Positions 13,001-27,150 are shown, numbered from the stretch's first letter. The stretch: DNA of 64,000 nucleotides from Panagrolaimus kolymaensis (GCA_028622995.1 JAJQJQ010000020.1:1116001-1180000); one strand, 5' to 3'. Numbers and translations: made by a program. The notes: generated by a model not told the origin, from the sequence alone.

Positions 13001-14292
13001 GGTCAAATGTTTAAGATAAAATTATTAGAAAAATATTTAAAAAACCAGCTAAAATTTATTCTTCGGATCCTGTTCGACTTCAACGAATTCGTTCGATTAA
13101 TTTATTTACTGGATTGCCTTTCAAGAGATCCAATGTTTCAGACAAATAAAAAAAATATATAAAAAAACCAGCTAAAATTTATTCTTCGGATCCTGTTCGA
13201 CTTCAACGAATTCGTTCGATTAATTTACTAACTGTATTGCCTTTCAAGAGGTCAAATGTTTAAGATAAAATTATTAGAAAAATATTTAAAAAACCAGCTA
13301 AAATTTATTCTTCGGATCCTGTTCGACTTCAACTAATTCGTTCGATTATTTTACTTATTGCATTGCCTTTCAAGAGGTCAAATGTTTAAGATAAAATTAT
13401 TAGAAAAATATTTAAAAAACCAGCTAAAATTTATTCTTCGGATCCTGTTCGACTTCAACGAATTCGTTCGATTAATTTATTTACTGGATTGCCTTTCAAG
13501 AGATCCAATGTTTCAGACAAATAAAAAAAATATATAAAAAAACCAGCTAAAATTTATTCTTCGGATCCTGTTCGACTTCAACGAATTCGTTCGATTAATT
13601 TACTAACTGTATTGCCTTTCAAGAGGTCAAATGTTTAAGATAAAATTATTAGAAAAATATTTAAAAAACCAGCTAAAATTTATTCTTCGGATCCTGTTCG
13701 ACTTCAACTAATTCGTTCGATTATTTTACTTATTGCATTGCCTTTCAAGAGGTCAAATGTTTAAGATAAAATTATTAGAAAAATATTTAAAAAACCAGCT
13801 AAAATTTATTCTTCGGATCCTGTTCGACTTCAACGAATTCGTTCGATTAATTTATTTACTGGATTGCCTTTCAAGAGATCCAATGTTTCAGACAAATAAA
13901 AAAAATATATAAAAAAACCAGCTAAAATTTATTCTTCGGATCCTGTTCGACTTCAACGAATTCGTTCGATTAATTTACTAACTGTATTGCCTTTCAAGAG
14001 GTCAAATGTTTAAGATAAAATTATTAGAAAAATATTTAAAAAACCAGCTAAAATTTATTCTTCGGATCCTGTTCGACTTCAACTAATTCGTTCGATTATT
14101 TTACTTATTGCATTGCCTTTCAAGAGGTCAAATGTTTAAGATAAAATTATTAGAAAAATATTTAAAAAACCAGCTAAAATTTATTCTTCGGATCCTGTTC
14201 GACTTCAACGAATTCGTTCGATTAATTTATTTACTGGATTGCCTTTCAAGAGATCCAATGTTTCAGACAAATAAAAAAAATATATAAAAAAA
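10045..14292 (+). repeat. 375-b trimer higher-order repeat, eleven copies
   Basis: The trimer is alpha (CTAACTG core), alpha (CAACTAATTCG core with CTTATTGCATTG), beta (TTTACTGGATTG core): 126+126+123 = 375. The unit starts that follow each beta fall at 10,168, 10,543, 10,918, 11,293 and so on to 14,293, which is exactly 11x375, with an extra beta unit at 10,045. By eye the copies are identical apart from AAAAATACCAG closing the leading beta unit near 10,165. CTTATTGCATTG separates this block from flanking copies, which read CTTACTGCATTG. At 14,293 the pattern drops its middle unit and becomes a 249-b step. Confidence 0.95.
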
Positions 14293-17200
14293 CCAGCTAA
14301 AATTTATTCTTCGGATCCTGTTCGACTTCAACGAATTCGTTCGATTAATTTACTAACTGTATTGCCTTTCAAGAGGTCAAATGTTTAAGATAAAATTATT
14401 AGAAAAATATTTAAAAAACCAGCTAAAATTTATTCTTCGGATCCTGTTCGACTTCAACGAATTCGTTCGATTAATTTATTTACTGGATTGCCTTTCAAGA
14501 GATCCAATGTTTCAGACAAATAAAAAAAATATATAAAAAAACCAGCTAAAATTTATTCTTCGGATCCTGTTCGACTTCAACTAATTCGTTCGATTATTTT
14601 ACTTACTGCATTGCCTTTCAAGAGGTCAAATGTTTAAGATAAAATTATTAGAAAAATATTTAAAAAACCAGCTAAAATTTATTCTTCGGATCCTGTTCGA
14701 CTTCAACGAATTCGTTCGATTAATTTACTAACTGTATTGCCTTTCAAGAGGTCAAATGTTTAAGATAAAATTATTAGAAAAATATTTAAAAAACCAGCTA
14801 AAATTTATTCTTCGGATCCTGTTCGACTTCAACTAATTCGTTCGATTATTTTACTTACTGCATTGCCTTTCAAGAGGTCAAATGTTTAAGATAAAATTAT
14901 TAGAAAAATATTTAAAAAACCAGCTAAAATTTATTCTTCGGATCCTGTTCGACTTCAACGAATTCGTTCGATTAATTTATTTACTGGATTGCCTTTCAAG
15001 AGATCCAATGTTTCAGACAAATAAAAAAAATATATAAAAAAACCAGCTAAAATTTATTCTTCGGATCCTGTTCGACTTCAACGAATTCGTTCGATTAATT
15101 TACTAACTGTATTGCCTTTCAAGAGGTCAAATGTTTAAGATAAAATTATTAGAAAAATATTTAAAAAACCAGCTAAAATTTATTCTTCGGATCCTGTTCG
15201 ACTTCAACGAATTCGTTCGATTAATTTACTAACTGTATTGCCTTTCAAGAGGTCAAATGTTTAAGATAAAATTATTAGAAAAATATTTAAAAAACCAGCT
15301 AAAATTTATTCATCGGATCCTGTTCGACTTCAACGAATTCGTTCGATTAATTTACTAACTGTATTGCCTTTCAAGAGATCAAATGTTTAAGATAAAATTA
15401 TTAGAAAAATATTTAAAAAACCAGCTAAAATTTATTCTTCGGATCCTGTTCGACTTCAAAGGATTCGTTCGATAAATTTATTTACTGGATTGCCTTTCAA
15501 GAGATCCAATGTTTCAGACAAATAAAAAAAATATATAAAAAAACCAGCTAAAATTTATTCTTCGGATCCTGTTCGACTTCAACTAATTCGTTCGATTATT
15601 TTACTTACTGCATTGCCTTTCAAGAGGTCAAATGTTTAAGATAAAATTATTAGAAAAATATTTAAAAAACCAGCTAAAATTTATTCTTCGGATCCTGTTC
15701 GACTTCAACGAATTCGTTCGATTAATTTATTTACTGGATTGCCTTTCAAGAGATCCAATGTTTCAGACAAATAAAAAAAATATATAAAAAAACCAGCTAA
15801 AATTTATTCTTCGGATCCTGTTCGACTTCAACGAATTCGTTCGATTAATTTACTAACTGTATTGCCTTTCAAGAGGTCAAATGTTTAAGATAAAATTATT
15901 AGAAAAATATTTAAAAAACCAGCTAAAATTTATTCTTCGGATCCTGTTCGACTTCAACGAATTCGTTCGATTAATTTACTAACTGTATTGCCTTTCAAGA
16001 GATCAAATGTTTAAGATAAAATTATTAGAAAAATATTTAAAAAACCAGCTAAAATTTATTCTTCGGATCCTGTTCGACTTCAAAGGATTCGTTCGATAAA
16101 TTTATTTACTGGATTGCCTTTCAAGAGATCCAATGTTTCAGACAAATAAAAAAAATATATAAAAAAACCAGCTAAAATTTATTCTTCGGATCCTGTTCGA
16201 CTTCAACTAATTCGTTCGATTATTTTACTTACTGCATTGCCTTTCAAGAGGTCAAATGTTTAAGATAAAATTATTAGAAAAATATTTAAAAAACCAGCTA
16301 AAATTTATTCTTCGGATCCTGTTCGACTTCAACGAATTCGTTCGATTAATTTACTAACTGTATTGCCTTTCAAGAGGTCAAATGTTTAAGATAAAATTAT
16401 TAGAAAAATATTTAAAAAACCAGCTAAAATTTATTCATCGGATCCTGTTCGACTTCAACGAATTCGTTCGATTAATTTACTAACTGTATTGCCTTTCAAG
16501 AGATCAAATGTTTAAGATAAAATTATTAGAAAAATATTTAAAAAACCAGCTAAAATTTATTCTTCGGATCCTGTTCGACTTCAAAGGATTCGTTCGATAA
16601 ATTTACTTACTTTATTGCCTTTCAAGAGGTCAAATGTTTAAGATAAAATTATTAGAAAAATATTTAAAAAACCAGCTAAAATTTATTCTTCGGATCCTGT
16701 TCGACTTCAACGAATTCGTTCGATTAATTTACTAACTGTATTGCCTTTCAAGAGATCAAATGTTTAAGATAAAATTATTAGAAAAATATTTAAAAAACCA
16801 GCTAAAATTTATTCTTCGGATCCTGTTCGACTTCAACGAATTCGTTCGATTAATTTACTAACTGCATTGCCTTTCAAGAGGTCAAATGTTTAAGATAAAA
16901 TTATTAGAAAAAAATTTAAAAAACCAGCTAAAATTTATTCTTCGGATCCTGTTCGACTTCAACGAATTCGTTCGATTAATTTACTAACTGTATTGCCTTT
17001 CAAGAGATCAAATGTTTAAGATAAAATTATTAGAAAAATATTTAAAAAACCAGCTAAAATTTATTCTTCGGATCCTGTTCGACTTCAAAGGATTCGTTCG
17101 ATAAATTTACTTACTTTATTGCCTTTCAAGAGGTCAAATGTTTAAGATAAAATTATTAGAAAAATATTTAAAAAACCAGCTAAAATTTATTCTTCGGATC

Positions 17201-20200
17201 CTGTTCGACTTCAACGAAATCGTTCGATTAATTTACTAACTGTATTGCCTTTCAAGAGATCAAATGTTTAAGATAAAATTATTAGAAAAATATTTAAAAA
17301 ACCAGCTAAAATTTTTTCTTCGGATCCTGTTCGACTTCAACGAATTCGTTCGATTAATTTACTAACTGTATTGCCTTTCAAGAGGTCAAATGTTTAAGAT
17401 AAAATTATTAGAAAAATATTTAAAAAACCAGCTAAAATTTATTCTTCGGATCCTGTTCGACTTCAACGAATTCGTTCGATTAATTTACTAACTGTATTGC
17501 CTTTCAAGAGATCAAATGTTTAAGATAAAATTATTAGAAAAATATTTAAAAAACCAGCTAAAATTTATTCTTCGGATCCTGTTCGACTTCAACGAATTCT
17601 TTCGATTAATTTACTAACTGTATTGCCTTTCAAGAGATCAAATGTTTAAGATAAAATTATTAGAAAAATATTTAAAAAACCAGCTAAAATTTTTTCTTCG
17701 GATCCTGTTCGACTTCAAAGGATTCGTTCGATAAATTTACTTACTTTATTGCCTTTCAAGAGGTCAAATGTTTAAGATAAAATTATTAGAAAAATATTTA
17801 AAAAACCAGCTAAAATTTATTCTTCGGATCCTCTTCGACTTCAACGAATTCTTTCGATTAATTTACTAACTGTATTGCCTTTCAAGAGATCAAATGTTTA
17901 AGATAAAATTATTAGAAAAATATTTAAAAAACCAGCTAAAATTTTTTCTTCGGATCCTGTTCGACTTCAAAGGATTCGTTCGATAAATTTACTTACTTTA
18001 TTGCCTTTCAAGAGGTCAAATGTTTAAGATAAAATTATTAGAAAAATATTTAAAAAACCAGCTAAAATTTATTCTTCGGATCCTGTTCGACTTCAACGAA
18101 TTCGTTCGATTAATTTATTTACTGGATTGCCTTTCAAGAGATCCAATGTTTCAGACAAATAAAAAAAATATATAAAAAAACCGGCTAAAATTTATTCTTC
18201 GGATCCTGTTCGACTTCAACGAATTCGTTCGATTAATTTACTAACTGTATTGCCTTTCAAGAGGTCAAATGTTTAAGATAAAATTATTAGAAAAATATTT
18301 AAAAAACCAGCTAAAATTTATTCTTCGGATCCTGTTCGACTTCAACTAATTCGTTCGATTATTTTACTTACTGCATTGCCTTTCAAGAGGTCAAATGTTT
18401 AAGATAAAATTATTAGAAAAATATTTAAAAAACCAGCTAAAATTTATTCTTCGGATCCTGTTCGACTTCAACGAATTCGTTCGATTAATTTATTTACTGG
18501 ATTGCCTTTCAAGAGATCCAATGTTTCAGACAAATAAAAAAAATATATAAAAAAACCAGCTAAAATTTATTCTTCGGATCCTGTTTGACTTCAACGAATT
18601 CGTTCGATTAATTTACTAACTGTATTGCCTTTCAAGAGGTCAAATGTTTAAGATAAAATTATTAGAAAAATATTTAAAAAACCAGCTAAAATTTATTCTT
18701 CGGATCCTGTTCGACTTCAACGAATTCGTTCGATTAATTTATTTACTGGATTGCCTTTCAAGAGATCCAATGTTTCAGACAAATAAAAAAAATATATAAA
18801 ATAACCAGCTAAAATTTATTCTTCGGATCCTGTTCGACTTCAACTAATTCGTTCGATTATTTTACTTACTGCATTGCCTTTCAAGAGGTCAAATGTTTAA
18901 GATAAAATTATTAGAAAAATATTTAAAAAACCAGCTAAAATTTATTCATCGGATCCTGTTCGACTTCAACGAATTCGTTCGATTAATTTACTAACTGTAT
19001 TGCCTTTCAAGAGGTCAAATGTTTAAGATAAAATTATTAGAAAAATATTTAAAAAACCAGCTAAAATTTATTCATCGGATCCTGTTCGACTTCAACGAAT
19101 TCGTTCGATTAATTTACTAACTGTATTGCCTTTCAAGAGATCCAATGTTTCAGACAAATAAAAAAAATATATAAAATAACCAGCTAAAATTTATTCTTCG
19201 GATCCTGTTCGACTTCAACTAATTCGTTCGATTATTTTACTTACTGCATTGCCTTTCAAGAGATCAAATGTTTAAGATAAAATTATTAGAAAAATATTTA
19301 AAAAACCAGCTAAAATTTATTCTTCGGATCCTGTTCGACTTCAAAGGATTCGTTCGATAAATTTACTTACTTTATTGCCTTTCAAGAGGTCAAATGTTTA
19401 AGATAAAATTATTAGAAAAATATTTAAAAAACCAGCTAAAATTTATTCTTCGGATCCTGTTCGACTTCAACGAATTCGTTCGATTAATTTACTAACTGTA
19501 TTGCCTTTCAAGAGGTCAAATGTTTAAGATAAAATTATTAGAAAAATATTTAAAAAACCAGCTAAAATTTATTCTTCGGATCCTGTTCGACTTCAACTAA
19601 TTCGTTCGATTATTTTACTTACTGCATTGCCTTTCAAGAGGTCAAATGTTTAAGATAAAATTATTAGAAAAATATTTAAAAAACCAGCTAAAATTTATTC
19701 ATCGGATCCTGTTCGACTTCAACGAATTCGTTCGATTAATTTACTAACTGTATTGCCTTTCAAGAGGTCAAATGTTTAAGATAAAATTATTAGAAAAATA
19801 TTTAAAAAACCAGCTAAAATTTATTCATCGGATCCTGTTCGACTTCAACGAATTCGTTCGATTAATTTACTAACTGTATAGCCTTTCAAGAGGTCAAATG
19901 TTTAAGATAAAATTATTAGAAAAATATTTAAAAAACCAGCTAAAATTTATTCATCGGATCCTGTTCGACTTCAACGAATTCGTTCGATTAATTTACTAAC
20001 TGTATTGCCTTTCAAGAGATCCAATGTTTCAGACAAATAAAAAAAATATATAAAATAACCAGCTAAAATTTATTCTTCGGATCCTGTTCGACTTCAACTA
20101 ATTCGTTCGATTATTTTACTTACTGCATTGCCTTTCAAGAGGTCAAATGTTTAAGATAAAATTATTAGAAAAATATTTAAAAAACCAGCTAAAATTTATT

Positions 20201-21945
20201 CATCGGATCCTGTTCGACTTCAACGAATTCGTTCGATTAATTTACTAACTGTATTGCCTTTCAAGAGGTCAAATGTTTAAGATAAAATTATTAGAAAAAT
20301 ATTTAAAAAACCAGCTAAAATTTATTCTTCGGATCCTGTTCGACTTCAACGAATTCGTTCGATTAATTTACTAACTGTATTGCCTTTCAAGAGATCAAAT
20401 GTTTAAGATAAAATTATTAGAAAAATATTTAAAAAACCAGCTAAAATTTATTCTTCGGATCCTGTTCGACTTCAACGAATTCGTTCGATTAATTTACTAA
20501 CTGTATTGCCTTTCAAGAGGTCAAATGTTTAAGATAAAATTATTAGAAAAATATTTAAAAAACCAGCTAAAATTTATTCTTCGGATACTGTTCGACTTCA
20601 ACGAATTCGTTCGATTAATTTACTAACTGTATTGCCTTTCAAGAGGTCAAATGTTTAAGATAAAATTATTAGAAAAATATTTAAAAAACCAGCTAAAATT
20701 TATTCTTCGGATCCTGTTCGACTTCAACGAATTCGTTCGATTAATTTACTAACTGTATTGCCTTTCAAGAGGTCAAATGTTTAAGATAAAATTATTAGAA
20801 AAATATTTAAAAAACCAGCTAAAATTTATTCTTCGGATCCTGTTCGACTTCAACTAATTCGTTCGATTATTTTACTTACTGCATTGCCTTTCAAGAGGTC
20901 AAATGTTTAAGATAAAATTATTAGAAAAATATTTAAAAAACCAGCTAAAATTTATTCTTCGGATCCTGTTCGACTTCAACGAATTCGTTCGATTAATTTA
21001 TTTACTGGATTGCCTTTCAAGAGATCCAATGTTTCAGACAAATAAAAAAAATATATAAAAAAACCAGCTAAAATTTATTCTTCGGATCCTGTTCGACTTC
21101 AACGAATTCGTTCGATTAATTTACTAACTGTATTGCCTTTCAAGAGGTCAAATGTTTAAGATAAAATTATTAGAAAAATATTTAAAAAACCAGCTAAAAT
21201 TTATTCTTCGGATCCTGTTCGACTTCAACGAATTCGTTCGATTAATTTACTAACTGTATTGCCTTTCAAGAGATCAAATGTTTAAGATAAAATTATTAGA
21301 AAAATATTTAAAAAACCAGCTAAAATTTATTCTTCGGATCCTGTTCGACTTCAAAGGATTCGTTCGATAAATTTACTTACTTTATTGCCTTTCAAGAGGT
21401 CAAATGTTTAAGATAAAATTATTAGAAAAATATTTAAAAAACCAGCTAAAATTTATTCTTCGGATCCTGTTCGACTTCAACGAATTCGTTCGATTAATTT
21501 ACTAACTGTATTGCCTTTCAAGAGATCAAATGTTTAAGATAAAATTATTAGAAAAATATTTAAAAAACCAGCTAAAATTTATTCTTCGGATCCTGTTCGA
21601 CTTCAACGAATTCGTTCGATTAATTTACTAACTGTATTGCCTTTCAAGAGGTCAAATGTTTAAGATAAAATTATTAGAAAAATATTTAAAAAACCAGCTA
21701 AAATTTATTCTTCGGATCCTGTTCGACTTCAAAGGATTCGTTCGATAAATTTACTTACTTTATTGCCTTTCAAGAGATCAAATGTTTAAGATAAAATTAT
21801 TAGAAAAATATTTAAAAAACCAGCTAAAATTTATTCTTCGGATCCTGTTCGACTTCAACTAATTCGTTCGATTATTTTACTTACTGCATTGCCTTTCAAG
21901 AGGTCAAATGTTTAAGATAAAATTATTAGAAAAATATTTAAAAAA
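14293..21945 (+). repeat. Irregular alpha/beta mosaic
   Basis: This is satellite only, without one dominant period. Local duplications include a hybrid unit (AAAGGATTCG core joined to TTTACTGGATTG) at 15,421 and 16,045, 624 b apart. From 17.3 to 17.95 kb three units carry ATTTTTTCTTCGG. From 18.8 to 20.1 kb several beta linkers end TATAAAATAACCAGC. Isolated point changes include CCGGCTAAAA near 18,181, GTTTGACTTC near 18,585, GTATAGCC near 19,877 and GGATACTG near 20,584 (loses BamHI). No gene is visible. Confidence 0.85.
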
Positions 21946-22566
21946 CCAGCTAAAATTTATTCTTCGGATCCTGTTCGACTTCAACGAATTCGTTCGAAAT
22001 ATTTATTTACTGGATTGCCTTTCAAGAGATCCAATGTTTCAGACAAATAAAAAAAATATATAAAAAAACCAGCTAAAATTTATTCTTCGGATCCTGTTCG
22101 ACTTCAACGAATTCGTTCGATTAATTTACTAACTGTATTGCCTTTCAAGAGGTCAAATGTTTAAGATAAAATTATTAGAAAAATATTTAAAAAACCAGCT
22201 AAAATTTATTCATCGGATCCTGTTCGACTTCAACGAATTCGTTCGAAATATTTATTTACTGGATTGCCTTTCAAGAGATCCAATGTTTCAGACAAATAAA
22301 AAAAATATATAAAAAAACCAGCTAAAATTTATTCTTCGGATCCTGTTCGACTTCAACGAATTCGTTCGATTAATTTACTAACTGTATTGCCTTTCAAGAG
22401 GTCAAATGTTTAAGATAAAATTATTAGAAAAATATTTAAAAAACCAGCTAAAATTTATTCATCGGATCCTGTTCGACTTCAACGAATTCGTTCGAAATAT
22501 TTATTTACTGGATTGCCTTTCAAGAGATCCAATGTTTCAGACAAATAAAAAAAATATATAAAAAAA
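21946..22566 (+). repeat. 249-b dimer with TTCGAAATATTT beta units
   Basis: Beta units starting at 21,946, 22,195 and 22,444 all carry CGTTCGAAATATTTATTTAC in place of the usual CGTTCGATTAATTTATTTAC. They are spaced 249 b apart by alpha units (126+123). The changed core creates TTCGAA. I saw this variant only in these three units, so it is a private mutation that was amplified locally. Confidence 0.92.
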
Positions 22567-23697
22567 CCAGCTAAAATTTATTCTTCGGATCCTGTTCGAC
22601 TTCAACTAATTCGTTCGATTATTTTACTTACTGCATTGCCTTTCAAGAGGTCAAATGTTTAAGATAAAATTATTAGAAAAATATTTAAAAAACTAGCTAA
22701 AATTTATTCTTCGGATCCTGTTCGACTTCAACGAATTCGTTCGATTAATTTACTAACTGTATTGCCTTTCAAGAGGTCAAATGTTTAAGATAAAATTATT
22801 AGAAAAATATTTAAAAAACGAGCTAAAATTTATTCATCGGATCCTGTTCGACTTCAACGAATTCGTTCGATTAATTTACTAACTGTATTGCCTTTCAAGA
22901 GATCAAATGTTTAAGATAAAATTATTAGAAAAATATTTAAAAAACCAGCTAAAATTTATTCTTCGGATCCTGTTCGACTTCAACGAATTCGTTCGATTAA
23001 TTTACTAACTGTATTGCCTTTCAAGAGGTCAAATGTTTAAGATAAAATTATTAGAAAAAAATTTAAAAAACCAGCTAAAATTTATTCTTCGGATCCTGTT
23101 CGACTTCAACGAATTCGTTCGATTAATTTACTAACTGTATTGCCTTTCAAGAGATCAAATGTTTAAGATAAAATTATTAGAAAAATATTTAAAAAACCAG
23201 CTAAAATTTATTCTTCGGATCCTGTTCGACTTCAAAGGATTCGTTCGATAAATTTACTTACTTTATTGCCTTTCAAGAGGTCAAATGTTTAAGATAAAAT
23301 TATTAGAAAAATATTTAAAAAACCAGCTAAAATTTATTCTTCGGATCCTGTTCGACTTCAAAGGATTCGTTCGATAAATTTACTTACTTTATTGCCTTTC
23401 AAGAGGTCAAATGTTTAAGATAAAATTATTAAAAAAATATTTAAAAAACCAGCTAAAATTTATTCTTCGGGTCCTGTTCGACTTCAACGAATTCGTTCGA
23501 TTAATTTACTTACTTTATTGCCTTTCAAGAGATCCAATGTTTCAGACAAATAAAAAAAATATATAAAAAAACCAGCTAAAATTTATTCTTCGGATCCTGT
23601 TCGACTTCAACGAATTCGTTCGATTAATTTACTAACTGTATTGCCTTTCAAGAGGTCAAATGTTTAAGATAAAATTATTAGAAAAATATTTAAAAAA
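22567..23697 (+). repeat. Alpha-rich stretch before the gamma boundary
   Basis: The block is mostly alpha units. It starts with the last CAACTAATTCG core I see (near 22,603) and contains isolated linker or core changes: AACTAGCTAAAA near 22,692, AACGAGCTAAAA near 22,818 and TCGGGTCCTG near 23,468, which removes the BamHI site. It holds satellite only. Confidence 0.85.
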
Positions 23698-23819
23698 CCA
23701 GCTAAAATTTATTCATCGGATCCTGTTCGACTTCAAAGGATTCGTTCGATAAATTTACTTACTGCATTGGCTTTCAAGAGGTCAAATGTTTCAGACAAAT
23801 ATAAAAAAATATAAAAAAA
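23698..23819 (+). repeat. First gamma unit (122 b)
   Basis: This is the first unit in the window with the gamma linker: GTTTCAGACAAATATAAAAA followed by AATATAAAAAAA. It is 122 bases long, so gamma units shift the reading frame relative to alpha and beta. The core here is AAAGGATTCG with GCATTGGCTTTC, where GGC replaces the usual GCC. That GGC variant travels with gamma (or the related delta) linkers in most later copies. I saw no gamma unit to the left of this one; to the right gamma is common up to the end of the window. Confidence 0.93.
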
Positions 23820-24441
23820 CCAGCTAAAATTTATTTATCGGATCCTGTTCGACTTCAACGAATTCGTTCGATTAATTTACTAACTGTATTGCCTTTCAAG
23901 AGGTCAAATGTTTAAGATAAAATTATTAGAAAAATATTTAAAAAACCAGCTAAAATTTATTCATCGGATCCTGTTCGACTTCAAAGGATTCGTTCGATAA
24001 ATTTACTTACTGCATTGGCTTTCAAGAGGTCAAATGTTTCAGACAAATATAAAAAAATATAAAAAAACCAGCTAAAATTTATTTATCGGATCCTGTTCGA
24101 CTTCAACGAATTCGTTCGATTAATTTACTAACTGTATTGCCTTTCAAGAGGTCAAATGTTTAAGATAAAATTATTAGAAAAATATTTAAAAAACCAGCTA
24201 AAATTTATTCATCGGATCCTGTTCGACTTCAAAGGATTCGTTCGATAAATTTACTTACTGCATTGGCTTTCAAGAGGTCAAATGTTTCAGACAAATATAA
24301 AAAAATATAAAAAAACCAGCTAAAATTTATTTATCGGATCCTGTTCGACTTCAACGAATTCGTTCGATTAATTTACTAACTGTATTGCCTTTCAAGAGGT
24401 CAAATGTTTAAGATAAAATTATTAGAAAAATATTTAAAAAA
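23698..24441 (+). repeat. 248-b gamma/alpha dimer, three copies
   Basis: Unit starts fall at 23,698, 23,820, 23,946, 24,068, 24,194, 24,316 and 24,442, alternating 122 (gamma) and 126 (alpha). Three copies of 248 b fit exactly. The gamma units have AAAGGATTCG with GCATTGGCTTTC. The alpha units start TTTATTTATCGG, a front variant absent further left. Confidence 0.94.
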
Positions 24442-25065
24442 CCAGCTAAAATTTATTCATCGGATCCTGTTCGACTTCAACGAATTCGTTCGATTAATTT
24501 ACTAACTGTATTGCCTTTCAAGAGGTCAAATGTGTAAGATAAAATTATTAGAAAAATATTTAAAAAACCAGTTAAAATTTATTCTTCGGATCCTGTTCGA
24601 CTTCAACGAATTCGTTCGATTAATTTACTTACTTTATTGCCTTTCAAGAGATCCAATGTTTCAGACAAATAAAAAAAATATATAAAAAAACCAGCTAAAA
24701 TTTATTCTTCGGATCCTGTTCGACTTCAACGAATTCGTTCGATTATTTTACTTACTGCATTGCCTTTCAAGAGGTCAAATGTTTAAGATAAAATTATTAG
24801 AAAAATATTTAAAAAACCAGCTAAAATTTATTCTTCGGATCCTGTTCGACTTCAACGAATTCGTTCGATTAATTTACTTACTTTATTGCCTTTCAAGAGA
24901 TCCAATGTTTCAGACAAATAAAAAAAATATATAAAAAAACCAGCTAAAATTTATTCTTCGGATCCTGTTCGACTTCAACGAATTAGTTCGATTATTTTAC
25001 TTACTGCATTGCCTTTCAAGAGGTCAAATGTTTAAGATAAAATTATTAGAAAAATATTTAAAAAA
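24442..25065 (+). repeat. Short alpha/beta mosaic
   Basis: A few alpha and beta units separate the 248-b dimer from the 748-b hexamer. One linker reads AAATGTGTAAGA near 24,530, and one core reads CGAATTAGTTCG near 24,979, which loses EcoRI. It holds satellite only. Confidence 0.85.
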
Positions 25066-27150
25066 CCAGCTAAAATTTATTCATCGGATCCTGTTCGACT
25101 TCAACGAATTCGTTCGATTAATTTATTTACTGTATTGCCTTTCAAGAGGTCAAATGTTTAAGATAAAATTATTAGAAAAATATTTAAAAAACCAGCTAAA
25201 ATTTATTCATCGGATCCTGTTCGACTTCAAAGGATTCGTTCGATAAATTTACTTACTGCATTGGCTTTCAAGAGGTCAAATGTTTCAGACAAATATAAAA
25301 AAATATAAAAAAACCAGCTAAAATTTATTTATCGGATCCTGTTCGACTTCAACGAATTCGTTCGATTAATTTACTAACTGTATTGCCTTTCAAGAGGTCA
25401 AATGTTTAAGATAAAATTATTAGAAAAATATTTAAAAAACCAGCTAAAATTTATTCATCGGATCCTGTTCGACTTCAAAGGATTCGTTCGATAAATTTAC
25501 TTACTGCATTGGCTTTCAAGAGGTCAAATGTTTCAGACAAATATAAAAAAATATAAAAAAACCAGCTAAAATTTATTTATCGGATCCTGTTCGACTTCAA
25601 CGAATTCGTTCGATTAATTTACTAACTGTATTGCCTTTCAAGAGGTCAAATGTTTAAGATAAAATTATTAGAAAAATATTTAAAAAACCAGCTAAAATTT
25701 ATTCATCGGATCCTGTTCGACTTCAACGAATTCGTTCGATTAATTTACTAACTGTATTGCCTTTCAAGAGGTCAAATGTTTAAGATAAAATTATTAGAAA
25801 AATATTTAAAAAACCAGCTAAAATTTATTCATCGGATCCTGTTCGACTTCAACGAATTCGTTCGATTAATTTATTTACTGTATTGCCTTTCAAGAGGTCA
25901 AATGTTTAAGATAAAATTATTAGAAAAATATTTAAAAAACCAGCTAAAATTTATTCATCGGATCCTGTTCGACTTCAAAGGATTCGTTCGATAAATTTAC
26001 TTACTGCATTGGCTTTCAAGAGGTCAAATGTTTCAGACAAATATAAAAAAATATAAAAAAACCAGCTAAAATTTATTTATCGGATCCTGTTCGACTTCAA
26101 CGAATTCGTTCGATTAATTTACTAACTGTATTGCCTTTCAAGAGGTCAAATGTTTAAGATAAAATTATTAGAAAAATATTTAAAAAACCAGCTAAAATTT
26201 ATTCATCGGATCCTGTTCGACTTCAAAGGATTCGTTCGATAAATTTACTTACTGCATTGGCTTTCAAGAGGTCAAATGTTTCAGACAAATATAAAAAAAT
26301 ATAAAAAAACCAGCTAAAATTTATTTATCGGATCCTGTTCGACTTCAACGAATTCGTTCGATTAATTTACTAACTGTATTGCCTTTCAAGAGGTCAAATG
26401 TTTAAGATAAAATTATTAGAAAAATATTTAAAAAACCAGCTAAAATTTATTCATCGGATCCTGTTCGACTTCAACGAATTCGTTCGATTAATTTACTAAC
26501 TGTATTGCCTTTCAAGAGGTCAAATGTTTAAGATAAAATTATTAGAAAAATATTTAAAAAACCAGCTAAAATTTATTCATCGGATCCTGTTCGACTTCAA
26601 CGAATTCGTTCGATTAATTTATTTACTGTATTGCCTTTCAAGAGGTCAAATGTTTAAGATAAAATTATTAGAAAAATATTTAAAAAACCAGCTAAAATTT
26701 ATTCATCGGATCCTGTTCGACTTCAAAGGATTCGTTCGATAAATTTACTTACTGCATTGGCTTTCAAGAGGTCAAATGTTTCAAACAAATATAAAAAAAT
26801 ATAAAAAAACCAGCTAAAATTTATTTATCGGATCCTGTTCGACTTCAACGAATTCGTTCGATTAATTTACTAACTGTATTGCCTTTCAAGAGGTCAAATG
26901 TTTAAGATAAAATTATTAGAAAAATATTTAAAAAACCAGCTAAAATTTATTCATCGGATCCTGTTCGACTTCAAAGGATTCGTTCGATAAATTTACTTAC
27001 TGCATTGGTTTTCAAGAGGTCAAATGTTTCAGACAAATATAAAAAAATATAAAAAAACCAGCTAAAATTTATTTATCGGATCCTGTTCGACTTCAACGAA
27101 TTCGTTCGATTAATTTACTAACTGTATTGCCTTTCAAGAGGTCAAATGTT
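25066..27150 (+). repeat. 748-b hexamer higher-order repeat, about 2.8 copies
   Basis: The order is alpha, gamma, alpha, gamma, alpha, alpha (4x126+2x122 = 748), with unit starts at 25,066, 25,192, 25,314, 25,440, 25,562, 25,688 and again 25,814. The same 72-codon open frame recurs at 25,028, 25,776 and 26,524, 748 b apart. The third copy has two private changes, TTTCAAACAAAT near 26,780 and GCATTGGTTTTC near 27,003. It diverges at about 27,151, where a gamma linker replaces an alpha one. Confidence 0.93.
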
